Shown: positions 1 through 5,176, counted from the stretch's first letter. The stretch: DNA of 5,811 bases from DASXRA01 sp036506155 (GCA_036506155.1 DASXSF010000030.1:1-5811), one strand, 5' to 3'. The notes: a model not told the origin generated them from the letters alone. Numbers and translations: made by a program.

Positions 1-122
1 GGGAGGGCACAGCGGGGCGTCTCTAACATCCAGCGCGGTCGACCTGCCCCCGCACATCGACACTTCGGATCAGCCACTTCCCGGACCCGCGGCATCGACG
101 CTACCCGGCACCAGCGCGCTTG

Positions 123-142
123 CGAAGCCCCACGCGGCTTCG
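123..142. terminator. Perfect 7-bp hairpin, possible terminator of an upstream gene
   Basis: Arms CGAAGCC (123-129) and GGCTTCG (136-142) are exact reverse complements around a 6-nt loop. No T-tract follows, which is common in actinobacterial terminators but also leaves the role unproven. It lies in a stretch without a clear gene, downstream of where a gene entering from the left edge would end. Its geometry (7-bp stem, 6-nt loop) matches the hairpin at 1289-1308. Confidence 0.3.
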
Positions 143-258
143 GCTCCTCGCCCCTCGCGCCGACCCGCCAGAGCCGTCCACGTGGAGCGCCCCACCGGAC
201 GAACGACGTTGACGACGACAAGCGCCGGCGCACACTCCAAGACGCCGAAACCGCGCTC

Positions 259-288
259 TTGACAACAGAGGGGAGCCGGAATGATGCG
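259..288 (+). promoter_or_regulatory. Possible promoter of the NTPase gene
   Basis: TTGACA at 259-264 is an exact -35 hexamer. The -10 position is weak: AATGAT at 280-285 (15-nt spacer) or GATGCG at 283-288 (18-nt spacer). A start of transcription near 295 would give a leader of about 60 nt before the ATG at 355. The same TTG can be read as an in-frame start codon, but the residues it would add do not look like protein sequence. The -35 match alone carries this call. Confidence 0.25.
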
Positions 289-354
289 GCTCGAACTTCC
301 GCCCATGCCGATGACAGCGCGTCCTCCTCTGGCGAGGCGACTACCGTCGACGTC

Positions 355-789
355 ATGGCCAGGGTGCTTGTGACGGTGGGGAAGACCACCCTCCACGAAC
401 TTCGTCGCCGGGGCTACCTCACGGTCAACACCGACTATGACGGGTGGGAGCTGCCTGACCGGACGTGGGACGAGCGCCGCATGGATCGGCTGCTGGCCCG
501 ATACCCGGACGTGATCGTCTCCGGCACCGTGGAGATCCAGGGGCGCTTCTACGACCGCTTCGAGCACGTGGTCCTTCTTAGCGCGCCACTGGACGTCATT
601 CTCGAGCGGGTGAGCAGGCGCTCGAACAACCCGTACGGCAAGACCCCGGAGCAGCGGACCGAGGTCGCGGGTTACGTGCAGACCGTCGAACCGCTGCTTC
701 GGCGGGGTGCGACCCTCCAGCTGGACGGGCAGCGTCCCGTATGCGAACTGGCCGATGCCATCGAGCGGCTGGTGACAGGAACAATCTGA
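355..789 (+). CDS. Shikimate-kinase-like P-loop NTPase with a damaged Walker A
   Basis: This 144-residue protein resembles the small actinobacterial AAA/shikimate-kinase-like proteins, single-domain P-loop kinases or ATPases whose substrate is unknown. Recognisable parts in order are the N-terminal strand MARVLVT, GKTT (9-12), a TDYDGW motif (26-31), VSGTVE-QGRFYDRF (55-69), the strand HVVLLSAP (71-78), and a lid-like RVSRRSNNPYGKTPEQR (85-101). The nucleotide-binding loop is defective. Family members read roughly VTGMSGxGKTT, whereas here VT is followed directly by VGKTT, so about four residues (12 nt, in frame) are missing near 373-381. ATP binding is probably lost or altered. The ATG at 355 is preferred because family similarity begins there; an in-frame TTG at 259 adds only low-complexity sequence. 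No strong Shine-Dalgarno is visible. TACCGT at 342-347 could be a -10 for a leaderless message, but this is weak. The family call is from memory of related sequences; the deletion is inferred from the P-loop consensus GxxGxGK(S/T). Confidence 0.75.
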   Translation: MARVLVTVGKTTLHELRRRGYLTVNTDYDGWELPDRTWDERRMDRLLARYPDVIVSGTVEIQGRFYDRFEHVVLLSAPLDVILERVSRRSNNPYGKTPEQRTEVAGYVQTVEPLLRRGATLQLDGQRPVCELADAIERLVTGTI

Positions 790-815
790 TCTGCCGCGGT
801 GCGGTGGCGCAGATC
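788..815. terminator. Hairpin at the NTPase stop codon, possible terminator
   Basis: Arms GATCTGC (788-794) and GCAGATC (809-815) pair perfectly around a 14-nt GC-rich loop. The left arm starts inside the TGA stop codon (787-789). There is no T-tract. It sits between the NTPase gene and the next gene, whose own promoter-like box lies just downstream. Confidence 0.3.
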
Positions 816-844
816 TGGCGGGTCGATGCCCATGGAGCAGTTCG

Positions 845-859
845 TATGCTGCTGAAGTG
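845..859 (+). promoter_or_regulatory. -10-like box 6 nt before GTG: likely leaderless promoter
   Basis: TATGCT at 845-850 fits the actinobacterial TAnnnT -10 pattern and ends 6 nt before the GTG at 857. Transcription would therefore begin at or next to the start codon. No Shine-Dalgarno sequence is present, which agrees with a leaderless message. The damaged paralogue has TAGCCT at the identical distance from its GTG (4910-4915), both boxes preceded by TTCG. No clear -35 element is visible. Confidence 0.45.
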
Positions 860-1270
860 AGCCAGGTCGATCCGGACGACGACAACATCCGCCGGCTCAT
901 CGTGCGCCACTACCGATATGACCCGGACCGGCACGAGCGGCGGCACCTGCTCGTAGCGGCGTTCGACAACGAGCGCGAGTTCGACGCCTGTCTGGAGGCA
1001 ATGGAAGCGGAGCTGAGCCGCCGCCGGGAGCGCGGTGACGCGGTGGATCCGCGGGAGCATGTCTCGGGTGTGGTGCACGAGCCGGGCCATCGGCGCCGGC
1101 AGCAGAATGCGCGCATCCTCGTGCGGGCGAGCAGGCACGGTGTGGTGCCCGCGAACTGGCACACCCTCGACCTGCCATCGAACGTTGCGATCCTGTCGGC
1201 GGGCCGGCCGGAGCGGACCGCAGCCGCGTGGCGGCGCCTGCTGCGGTGGCTTCCGGGTCGCCGTCGATAG
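857..1270 (+). CDS. Conserved actinobacterial protein of unknown function (intact copy)
   Basis: This is a 137-residue soluble, strongly charged protein with no signal peptide or membrane segment. It starts with a PDDD-IRR-VRHYRYDPDRHERRH block (6-30), followed by a strand-like LLVAAFDNE (31-39), a helix with many Arg and Glu (40-60), and the segment DPREHVSGVVHEPGHRRR (63-80), rich in His and Arg. The tail is basic (WRRLLRWLPGRRR). I recognise this as a recurring actinobacterial hypothetical family but know no function. The His/Arg clusters hint at nucleic-acid or metal binding, which is only inference. The GTG at 857 is chosen because the damaged paralogue at 4922 begins at the equivalent GTG and 39 of the first 53 residues match once that copy's frame is repaired. 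The gene stands alone, with hairpins on both sides (788-815 and 1289-1308). Confidence 0.75.
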   Translation: MSQVDPDDDNIRRLIVRHYRYDPDRHERRHLLVAAFDNEREFDACLEAMEAELSRRRERGDAVDPREHVSGVVHEPGHRRRQQNARILVRASRHGVVPANWHTLDLPSNVAILSAGRPERTAAAWRRLLRWLPGRRR

Positions 1271-1288
1271 CGCGTCCACAATCGGCGG

Positions 1289-1308
1289 CGAGACCAGGTT
1301 CGGTCTCG
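1289..1308 (+). terminator. Perfect 7-bp hairpin after the 857-1270 gene
   Basis: Arms CGAGACC (1289-1295) and GGTCTCG (1302-1308) are exact reverse complements with a 6-nt loop, beginning 18 nt after the TAG stop. It is a plausible factor-independent terminator of the kind that lacks a T-tract. The right arm can also pair with CGAAACC at 1313-1319 (6 of 7 pairs), so two mutually exclusive stems are possible. Confidence 0.45.
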
Positions 1309-1476
1309 ACCCCGAAACCTCGAGCAGTCAGGCGACACCGAGGGAGACGCTGACGGCGGTGGACGGGCGGCGGCAGATGAGCGCGATGGTCCGCGTTTGG
1401 CCGTCGGGTTGTGCGCTAGGCGGCCGAGGCCACCGGCGGGCGCCGATCTGTGGGTGCGCGGCCGCACACTGATGAC

Positions 1477-2055
1477 ATGCCACGCGCGCTGGGCTTGTGC
1501 AGTCGGACCGGCTCAGCTGTCGCCGTCGCGGTCGACGGGGTCGCGCTGGTCGGTCGGTGGGCGCTGGATCTGACCGAGGGACGGGCTCCGGGTCAGGTCT
1601 ACCACGTCGTGGCGGACCTGCCGCTGCCGCAGGCCGAGGCGTTGGTGCGCCAGGCCATCGACACCGTGACCGAGCTGGCCACGCGCCGGCTTCGAGAGCT
1701 GCAGGCCGCGGTTGGCACGCTCGACGCGGTGGGGGTGGTAATCGGCGACCACCCGGTGCCCGAGTCGATCCCCGCGATTCTGGCATCACACCCGTTGATG
1801 CACGCCGCGGAGGGCCAGCTCTACCGCAATGCGCTGCTGGACGCGACGGCCCGAGTGGGGCTGCGCGGGATCGGACTGGCGCGCGGGCAGGCGGCACACA
1901 AGCTGGCCGGTGACCTTGCCGGTCCAGTCCGGAGGCTAGGCACCGCCGCCGGACCGCCCTGGCGCAAGGAGCACAAGCTTGCCGCCGTCGCAGCCCTGAC
2001 CGCTGGCCGGCTTCGACCGGTGGCGCGTAGGCACTCATTTGCCGCAGAGGGGTGA
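1477..2055 (+). CDS. Uncharacterised 192-residue protein, possibly RNase H-like fold
   Basis: The protein starts with a hydrophobic hairpin-like segment (LGLCSRTGSAVAVAV, 5-19, then VALVGRWALDL, 22-32). A long helix follows (52-79), then the strand DAVGVVIGD (83-91), a HPLMHAAEGQLYRNALLDAT helix (105-124) and GPPWRKEHKLAAVAAL (159-174). This alternation recalls RNase H/RuvC-like folds, where a strand pair opens the domain and a helix near the end carries an acidic residue. The usual leading Asp is replaced here by Ser/Arg-Thr-Gly, and no convincing catalytic acidic set is visible, so any nuclease role is unsupported. I know of no named function. ATG 1477 is chosen over GTG 1450 because the nine extra residues look unlike protein. 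No good Shine-Dalgarno is seen. The last codons (HSFAA) are written by an exact 15-nt repeat also found at 4855-4869, so the C-terminus may have been altered by insertion of that repeat. Confidence 0.65.
   Translation: MPRALGLCSRTGSAVAVAVDGVALVGRWALDLTEGRAPGQVYHVVADLPLPQAEALVRQAIDTVTELATRRLRELQAAVGTLDAVGVVIGDHPVPESIPAILASHPLMHAAEGQLYRNALLDATARVGLRGIGLARGQAAHKLAGDLAGPVRRLGTAAGPPWRKEHKLAAVAALTAGRLRPVARRHSFAAEG
2031..2045 (+). repeat. 15-nt exact direct repeat, copy 1
   Basis: GCACTCATTTGCCGC occurs here, inside the last codons of the 1477-2055 gene, and again at 4855-4869 between the VOC gene and the paralogue remnant. The flanks differ. It is more AT-rich than its surroundings. It could be part of a dispersed genomic repeat or a protein-binding site. 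Confidence 0.6.
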
Positions 2056-2180
2056 CCGGCATCGCAACTGGAGTACTCGGCGGCGTGACAGCTTGCGCGA
2101 GATTCAAGATGCCGACCTGCCAAGTCCGTGGTCGGCTGATAGTGCCGATTACGGGTGCCGAGAGATGATTGGAAGGGCGC

Positions 2181-2188
2181 GGAAGGAG
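2181..2188 (+). promoter_or_regulatory. Strong ribosome binding site fixing the start at 2194
   Basis: GGAAGGAG is close to a full Shine-Dalgarno and lies 5 nt before GTG 2194. It decides against the in-frame GTG at 2155, which would place this site inside the coding sequence. Confidence 0.75.
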
Positions 2189-2193
2189 TCGCT

Positions 2194-2439
2194 GTGATCC
2201 CGACACTGATCCTGTTCGGCCTGATCTTCGGGCGGTGGTGGCGGTTTGCCCTTATCGCCGCCGCGATCGGGTGGCCTGTCGTGCTGGTCGTTGGCGACGT
2301 GATGGCGTTCGGGTGGGGTCTAGTCGGGGCGGCCGGGCTTGCGGTGGCCAACACGCTCGTCGGTGTGCTGGCACAACAAGGTGTCCTGTGGGTGGCCAGA
2401 CAAGTTCGCCACCGGCACGCTGCACCCAAGATCGGCTGA
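2194..2439 (+). CDS. Small membrane protein, 81 residues, unknown function
   Basis: The protein opens with a hydrophobic stretch (IPTLILFGLIF, 2-12) and then RWWR (14-17). Two further hydrophobic segments follow (about 18-34 and 38-62), and it ends in a basic tail (RQVRHRHAAPK, 69-79). This predicts two or three membrane helices, with the positive tail probably cytoplasmic by the positive-inside rule. No cleavable signal peptide or known motif is apparent, and I do not recognise a family. The GTG start is supported by the ribosome binding site at 2181-2188. It lies 138 nt after the preceding gene and converges on the LysR gene, so it is probably transcribed alone. Confidence 0.65.
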   Translation: MIPTLILFGLIFGRWWRFALIAAAIGWPVVLVVGDVMAFGWGLVGAAGLAVANTLVGVLAQQGVLWVARQVRHRHAAPKIG

Positions 2440-2558
2440 GGATTCGACCTGGCGCGTCTCCGTCACTACGAACGGCTGAGGCGAGTCTTCCCGTCCACCC
2501 AGCGCGGGGAACGGCGCGTGGGGAACGCACTCCTCTAATGGCGCGAGTAGCGCGGCGG

Positions 2559-3462
2559 TCAGGTGATCCCGTGTGCGTGGGCGGTGACGCGTTGGGTAAC
2601 GAGTGCGCTCGCTGGCCAGTCTTGACGGCCCGGTCGGGTTGCCGCATATGTGCGCCGTAGCGGGCCATCGGCCGACATCGGCACGAGGTTGACGCCCTCG
2701 CGCGCCGGCACGGAGGCCGGTACGAGCGCGATCCCGAGGTCGGCGGCTACGAACTCGAGGATGAGCTCCAGACTGTCGACCTTGTGCACGATATCGGGAC
2801 GGATCCCAGACGCCGCACAGACCCGGTCGACGAGCTCGCCGTCGTCGTCGCCGCGGGAGTTCACCACCCACGGCAGGTCTGCGACGGAGGCCAGTCCCTG
2901 TGGTGAGTCGATGATCTCGGGCGCGGTCCGGCTCGTGGGGACCGCGAGCACAAGTGGCGCGGCGAAGATGAACCGCAGCGCTCCATCATCGCGGAAGCGG
3001 GGGACCAGGCTGTAGTCGTCGACGAATCCGAGGTCGATGCGGTCGTCCGCGAGCAGCTGCATGACCTCGGTCGGCTCCCGTTCCTGCAGCTCGAGCCGCA
3101 GACCCGGAAGGGAGACCGCCAACTGTTGCACGACCGGGACGATGTCGGCCGACAGGACGCTCGCAAACGCACCGACCCGAAGCAGGCCGGTGGACTCGGT
3201 GCCATGCAGTGCGGTCCGCGCCGCTTCCACCAGGGCCAGGACCTGCTCGGCATACCCGACGAGCTGTCGACCGGCCGCGGTGAGCCGCACGTTGCGGCCA
3301 ACCTGCTCGATCAGCTCGACACCGAGATCACGCTCCAGGGCGGCCAGCTGCGCCGAGACGGCCGAAGTCCCGTATCCCGTCGCCGCGGCGACCGCGCGCA
3401 TCGTGCCCCCGCCGGTGCAGCTCGACCAAGGCGCCGAGCAAGCGAGTCTCCACCCGGCGCAT
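2559..3462 (-). CDS. LysR-type transcriptional regulator, frameshifted in its N-terminal wHTH
   Basis: This is a DNA-binding regulator of the LysR family: an N-terminal winged helix-turn-helix followed by a periplasmic-binding-protein-like effector domain. The natural start is ATG at 3462, giving MRRVETRLLGALVELHRRG, after which the reading moves to another frame for TMRAVAAATGYGTSAVSAQL and the rest. The change falls at a run of five G on the coding strand (C at 3406-3410 on the plus strand). With four G the whole 300-residue protein reads through, with wHTH about 1-60, linker helix 65-90 and effector domain about 92-290, a normal family length. As it stands, one frame reaches the stop only from ATG 3491, which gives non-homologous residues and lies inside the operator, or from the internal ATG at 3401, which lacks the first wHTH helix. 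The gene is divergent from the EamA transporter, the classic arrangement for controlling that neighbour and itself. Either this is a recent pseudogene or the extra base is a sequencing error. Confidence 0.85.
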
Positions 3463-3494
3463 TGTCCACCATTCATGGACAATAAGTCCATGAA
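3461..3494. promoter_or_regulatory. Two overlapping inverted repeats: likely LysR operator
   Basis: TTCATGGAC (3472-3480) and GTCCATGAA (3486-3494) are perfect 9-bp arms with a 5-nt AT-only spacer. A second inverted repeat overlaps it: ATTGTCC (3461-3467) and GGACAAT (3477-3483), perfect 7-bp arms with a 9-nt spacer. The pair lies between divergent lysR and transporter genes, and its left edge overlaps the lysR start codon (3460-3462). LysR regulators usually bind such a recognition site plus an adjacent activation site. TATTGT on the minus strand (3479-3484) could be the lysR -10, so binding would block lysR itself while acting on the transporter. Confidence 0.7.
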
Positions 3495-3536
3495 CTGGTG
3501 CTAGACGCGGACGGTCCGCCAGGGTCGGATTGGGGC

Positions 3537-4466
3537 ATGGCTCTCGTCCGCGACGCGGCTCCGCCCGCCCCGACCGGTGCACCCGATGGCCGCACCGCGG
3601 CCACCCGGCGGTCCGTGCCCGGAGTCGGTCTCGCGGTGGCGTCCGTGTTCTGCGTGCAGCTCGGCGCCGCGGCCTCGACCTCCCTGTTCGCCGCGGTCGG
3701 CCCGGCCGGCGCGGCCTGGCTCCGCCTGAGCTGGGCGGCGGTGATCTTCGTACTGGTCACGCGGCCTCGGGCCTGGGCGATGGCGCGCCGCGACCTGGTC
3801 GCCGCCGTCCTGCTTGGCGTCGTCAGCGCCGGCATGACACTGCTCTTCTTCGAGGCGATCGCGCGCATCCCGCTCGCGACCGCGGTCGCCTGCGAGCTGA
3901 TGGGTCCGCTCGCGGTCGCGGTGGCCCGACGGGCCGGGCGGCTCGGGTTGGCCTGGCCGGCGCTGGCCGGCGCGGGCGTGCTCCTGGTGACCCAGCCGTG
4001 GCGGTCGTCGGCGGATCTGGTCGGGATCGGCTGTGCCCTGGCCGCCGCGATCTGCTGGGCCGGCTACATCCTGCTGACGCAACGGGTCGGTGACCGCCTC
4101 ACCGGCCTGACCGGGCTCGCGATCTCCATGCCGGCCGCCGCACTGGTGGCCGGGGCTGTCGCCGCACCGCAGGCCCTGCCCCGGGTCACCGCCGGGGCCG
4201 TGGTAGCCGCGGCCGGGCTGGCGCTGCTGCTGCCGGTGCTGCCGTACGCGCTGGAACTGATCGCACTACGCCGGCTCGAGTCCGCGGCGTTCGGGACCCT
4301 GATGAGTGTCGAACCCGCGGCCGCGCTGCTGGTCGGTGTCGTCGTGCTCGGGCAGGTTCCACAAGCGATTCAGGCCCTAGGCGTGCTGTTGGTAACCGCC
4401 GCAGCAGCCGCCGCCGCCCGAACCGGCCGGCGCCCCTCCGCTCCGCCAACACAGACCCCTACCTAG
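3537..4466 (+). CDS. EamA/RhtA-type inner-membrane transporter (DMT superfamily)
   Basis: This 309-residue protein of the drug/metabolite transporter superfamily has ten hydrophobic segments (about 28-50, 57-75, 86-106, 111-130, 137-153, 161-181, 189-210, 216-236, 250-272, 276-294), forming two EamA repeats. Several segments resemble the RhtA threonine/homoserine exporter subgroup: QLGAAASTSLFAAVGPAGAAWLRL at 41-64, GCALAAAICWAGYILLTQRVG near 165-185, and the C-terminal ESAAFGTLMSVEPAAAL at 248-264. Export of an amino acid or small metabolite is likely; the substrate is unknown. ATG 3537 is preferred to the GTG at 3498, which sits next to the operator and probably upstream of the transcription start; the extra 13 residues do not look conserved. 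The Shine-Dalgarno is poor. The gene is divergent from the LysR gene and 9 nt upstream of the VOC gene, so control by the regulator and cotranscription with VOC are expected. The first 27 and last 15 residues are polar and Pro/Thr/Ala-rich. Confidence 0.9.
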   Translation: MALVRDAAPPAPTGAPDGRTAATRRSVPGVGLAVASVFCVQLGAAASTSLFAAVGPAGAAWLRLSWAAVIFVLVTRPRAWAMARRDLVAAVLLGVVSAGMTLLFFEAIARIPLATAVACELMGPLAVAVARRAGRLGLAWPALAGAGVLLVTQPWRSSADLVGIGCALAAAICWAGYILLTQRVGDRLTGLTGLAISMPAAALVAGAVAAPQALPRVTAGAVVAAAGLALLLPVLPYALELIALRRLESAAFGTLMSVEPAAALLVGVVVLGQVPQAIQALGVLLVTAAAAAAARTGRRPSAPPTQTPT

Positions 4467-4475
4467 CGAGGAATC

Positions 4476-4832
4476 ATGATCAACGGAACGCATATGATCA
4501 TCTACAGTCGAGACGCGGCTGCGGACCGCGCGTTCATCCGCGACATGCTCGGCTTCCCCGGCGTCGATGCCGGTGACGGCTGGCTGATCTTCAGACTCCC
4601 CCCGGCCGAGATCGCCGTCCACCCCACCGACGGCGAATCGAAGCACGAGCTGTACCTGATGTGCGAGGACATCGCGAGCACGCTCCACGAGCTTGCCGCC
4701 AAGGGCGTCGAACCCAGCCGCCCGATCAGCGACGAGGGCTGGGGGCTGCTCGCCTCGGTCAGGCTGCCCGGCGGGTCGGAGCTCCTGCTCTACCAGCCCC
4801 GCCATCCGGTGGCGTACAACCTGGATCGCTAA
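4476..4832 (+). CDS. VOC (glyoxalase/bleomycin-resistance/dioxygenase fold) family protein
   Basis: This 118-residue protein is the usual length of a single-chain VOC domain made of two beta-alpha-beta-beta-beta modules that dimerises. Module one runs from GTHMIIYSRD (4-13) through the helix AAADRAFIRDMLGF (14-27) to the strand GWLIFRLPPAEIAVHP (35-50). Module two runs from HELYLMCEDI (57-66) through the helix ASTLHELAAKGV (67-78) to RLPGGSELLLYQP (96-108). His6, His57 and Glu102 sit at positions that bind metal in glyoxalase I and related enzymes, so a metal site is possible. The substrate cannot be told from sequence. GAGGA at 4468-4472 lies just after the transporter stop codon, with a short 3-nt spacer to the ATG. 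The 9-nt gap implies translational coupling with the transporter, and the pairing suggests the VOC protein binds or modifies the compound the transporter exports; this is inference. Confidence 0.88.
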   Translation: MINGTHMIIYSRDAAADRAFIRDMLGFPGVDAGDGWLIFRLPPAEIAVHPTDGESKHELYLMCEDIASTLHELAAKGVEPSRPISDEGWGLLASVRLPGGSELLLYQPRHPVAYNLDR

Positions 4833-4854
4833 CCGGCTCCCCATCGGGCACGAC

Positions 4855-4869
4855 GCACTCATTTGCCGC
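4855..4869 (+). repeat. 15-nt exact direct repeat, copy 2
   Basis: GCACTCATTTGCCGC repeats the sequence at 2031-2045. This copy lies in the gap between the VOC stop codon (4832) and the paralogue remnant (4922). No terminal repeats or coding sequence of a mobile element accompany it. Confidence 0.6.
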
Positions 4870-4909
4870 TGTAGGAGCGTGTAAGGGACGGTCCGACGCG
4901 CCCGTTTCG

Positions 4910-4924
4910 TAGCCTTCGCGTGTG
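4910..4924 (+). promoter_or_regulatory. -10-like box of the paralogue remnant
   Basis: TAGCCT (4910-4915) lies exactly 6 nt before the GTG at 4922, as TATGCT does before the GTG at 857, and both are preceded by TTCG. The rest of the upstream sequences are not alike, which suggests this element was conserved for function before the gene decayed. Confidence 0.4.
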
Positions 4925-5094
4925 GCCGCGGTGAACCCGGATGACGACACCATCCGCCGGTGCGTGGTCCGGCACTACCGATATGACCGGACCGGCACGA
5001 GCGTCGCCACGTCGTCGTGGGTGCGTTCGACAACGAGGCCGAGTGGGACGCTTGCTTGGTCGCCGCGGAGGCGGCGCTCGGCCCGGCACCTTGA
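4922..5094 (+). pseudogene. Frameshifted and 3'-truncated copy of the 857-1270 gene
   Basis: From GTG 4922 the reading is clearly homologous to the intact gene at 857 (PDDDTIRR-VVRHYRYD). After TATGAC at 4981-4986 the intact copy has one more C, and this copy shifts into an unrelated frame. Restoring that base gives PDRHERRHVVVGAFDNEAEWDACL, matching the intact copy, and then a TGA at 5092-5094 after only 57 residues, where the intact protein continues to 137. In all, 39 of the first 53 residues agree. No trace of the remaining two-thirds of the gene is visible downstream. The sequence differs enough from the intact copy that this is an old paralogue or a separately acquired relative, not a recent tandem duplicate. 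Confidence 0.85.
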
Positions 5095-5130
5095 GATCAC
5101 GAAGAAGTCCGGCGCGCTGCATGCGAACCG

Positions 5131-5160
5131 TTGACATCCTCCGAAGCCGGGGCCGATCCT
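5131..5160 (+). promoter_or_regulatory. Probable promoter of the Ddn-like gene
   Basis: TTGACA (5131-5136) is an exact -35 hexamer. At an 18-nt spacer GATCCT (5155-5160) is a partial -10 that agrees with consensus at the second, third and sixth positions. Transcription from about 5167 would leave a short leader holding the ribosome binding site at 5177-5182. Confidence 0.45.
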
Positions 5161-5176
5161 CAGGCGAGCGGAGGAC

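Larger units (their letters stand above)
1..354. other. Left-edge stretch with no supportable gene
   Basis: Two plus-strand frames stay open across much of this stretch, but their translations are rich in Arg, Pro, His and Ser. By my hand count about a quarter of their third positions are A or T, which is poor for coding DNA in this genome. A third frame stops at 24-26 after only seven codons and could be the tail of an upstream gene, but that is too little to call. The visible structure is a perfect hairpin at 123-142 and a TTGACA hexamer at 259-264. The long minus-strand opening across this stretch gives a low-complexity translation and overlaps the NTPase gene, so I treat it as chance. Confidence 0.5.

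Noticed and set aside
70..900. 276-codon minus-strand open frame over the left end and the NTPase gene
   Set aside because: The translation is low-complexity, rich in Arg/Pro/Gly, and antisense to a recognisable protein. GC-rich DNA gives such openings by chance.
2440..2538. Open reading in the same frame after the small membrane protein stop (FDLARLRHYERLRRVF and on, to a TAA at 2536)
   Set aside because: It looks mildly protein-like, but it has no start codon or ribosome binding site and no family I recognise. It could be a gene remnant or chance.
2524..2545. Possible third, degenerate copy of the 15-nt repeat (GCACTC followed by an AATGGCGC-like end)
   Set aside because: Only the first six bases match without gaps, which is expected by chance.
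3406..3410. Phase variation of the LysR gene by slippage at a G run
   Set aside because: Five G is too short to be a credible hypermutable tract. A fixed mutation or a sequencing error is more likely.
3402..3491. LysR start at ATG 3491 in the frame that reaches the stop
   Set aside because: It gives residues with no LysR similarity until the TMRAV segment, and it lies inside the palindromic operator. The homologous start is ATG 3462 in the other frame.
3498..3536. GTG 3498 as transporter start
   Set aside because: It adds 13 non-conserved residues and begins 4 nt after the operator palindrome, where transcription would hardly have begun.
3501..4082. Minus-strand open frame antisense to the transporter
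   Set aside because: The translation is Arg/Gly/Gln-rich with no family features, and the opposite strand encodes a clear ten-helix transporter.
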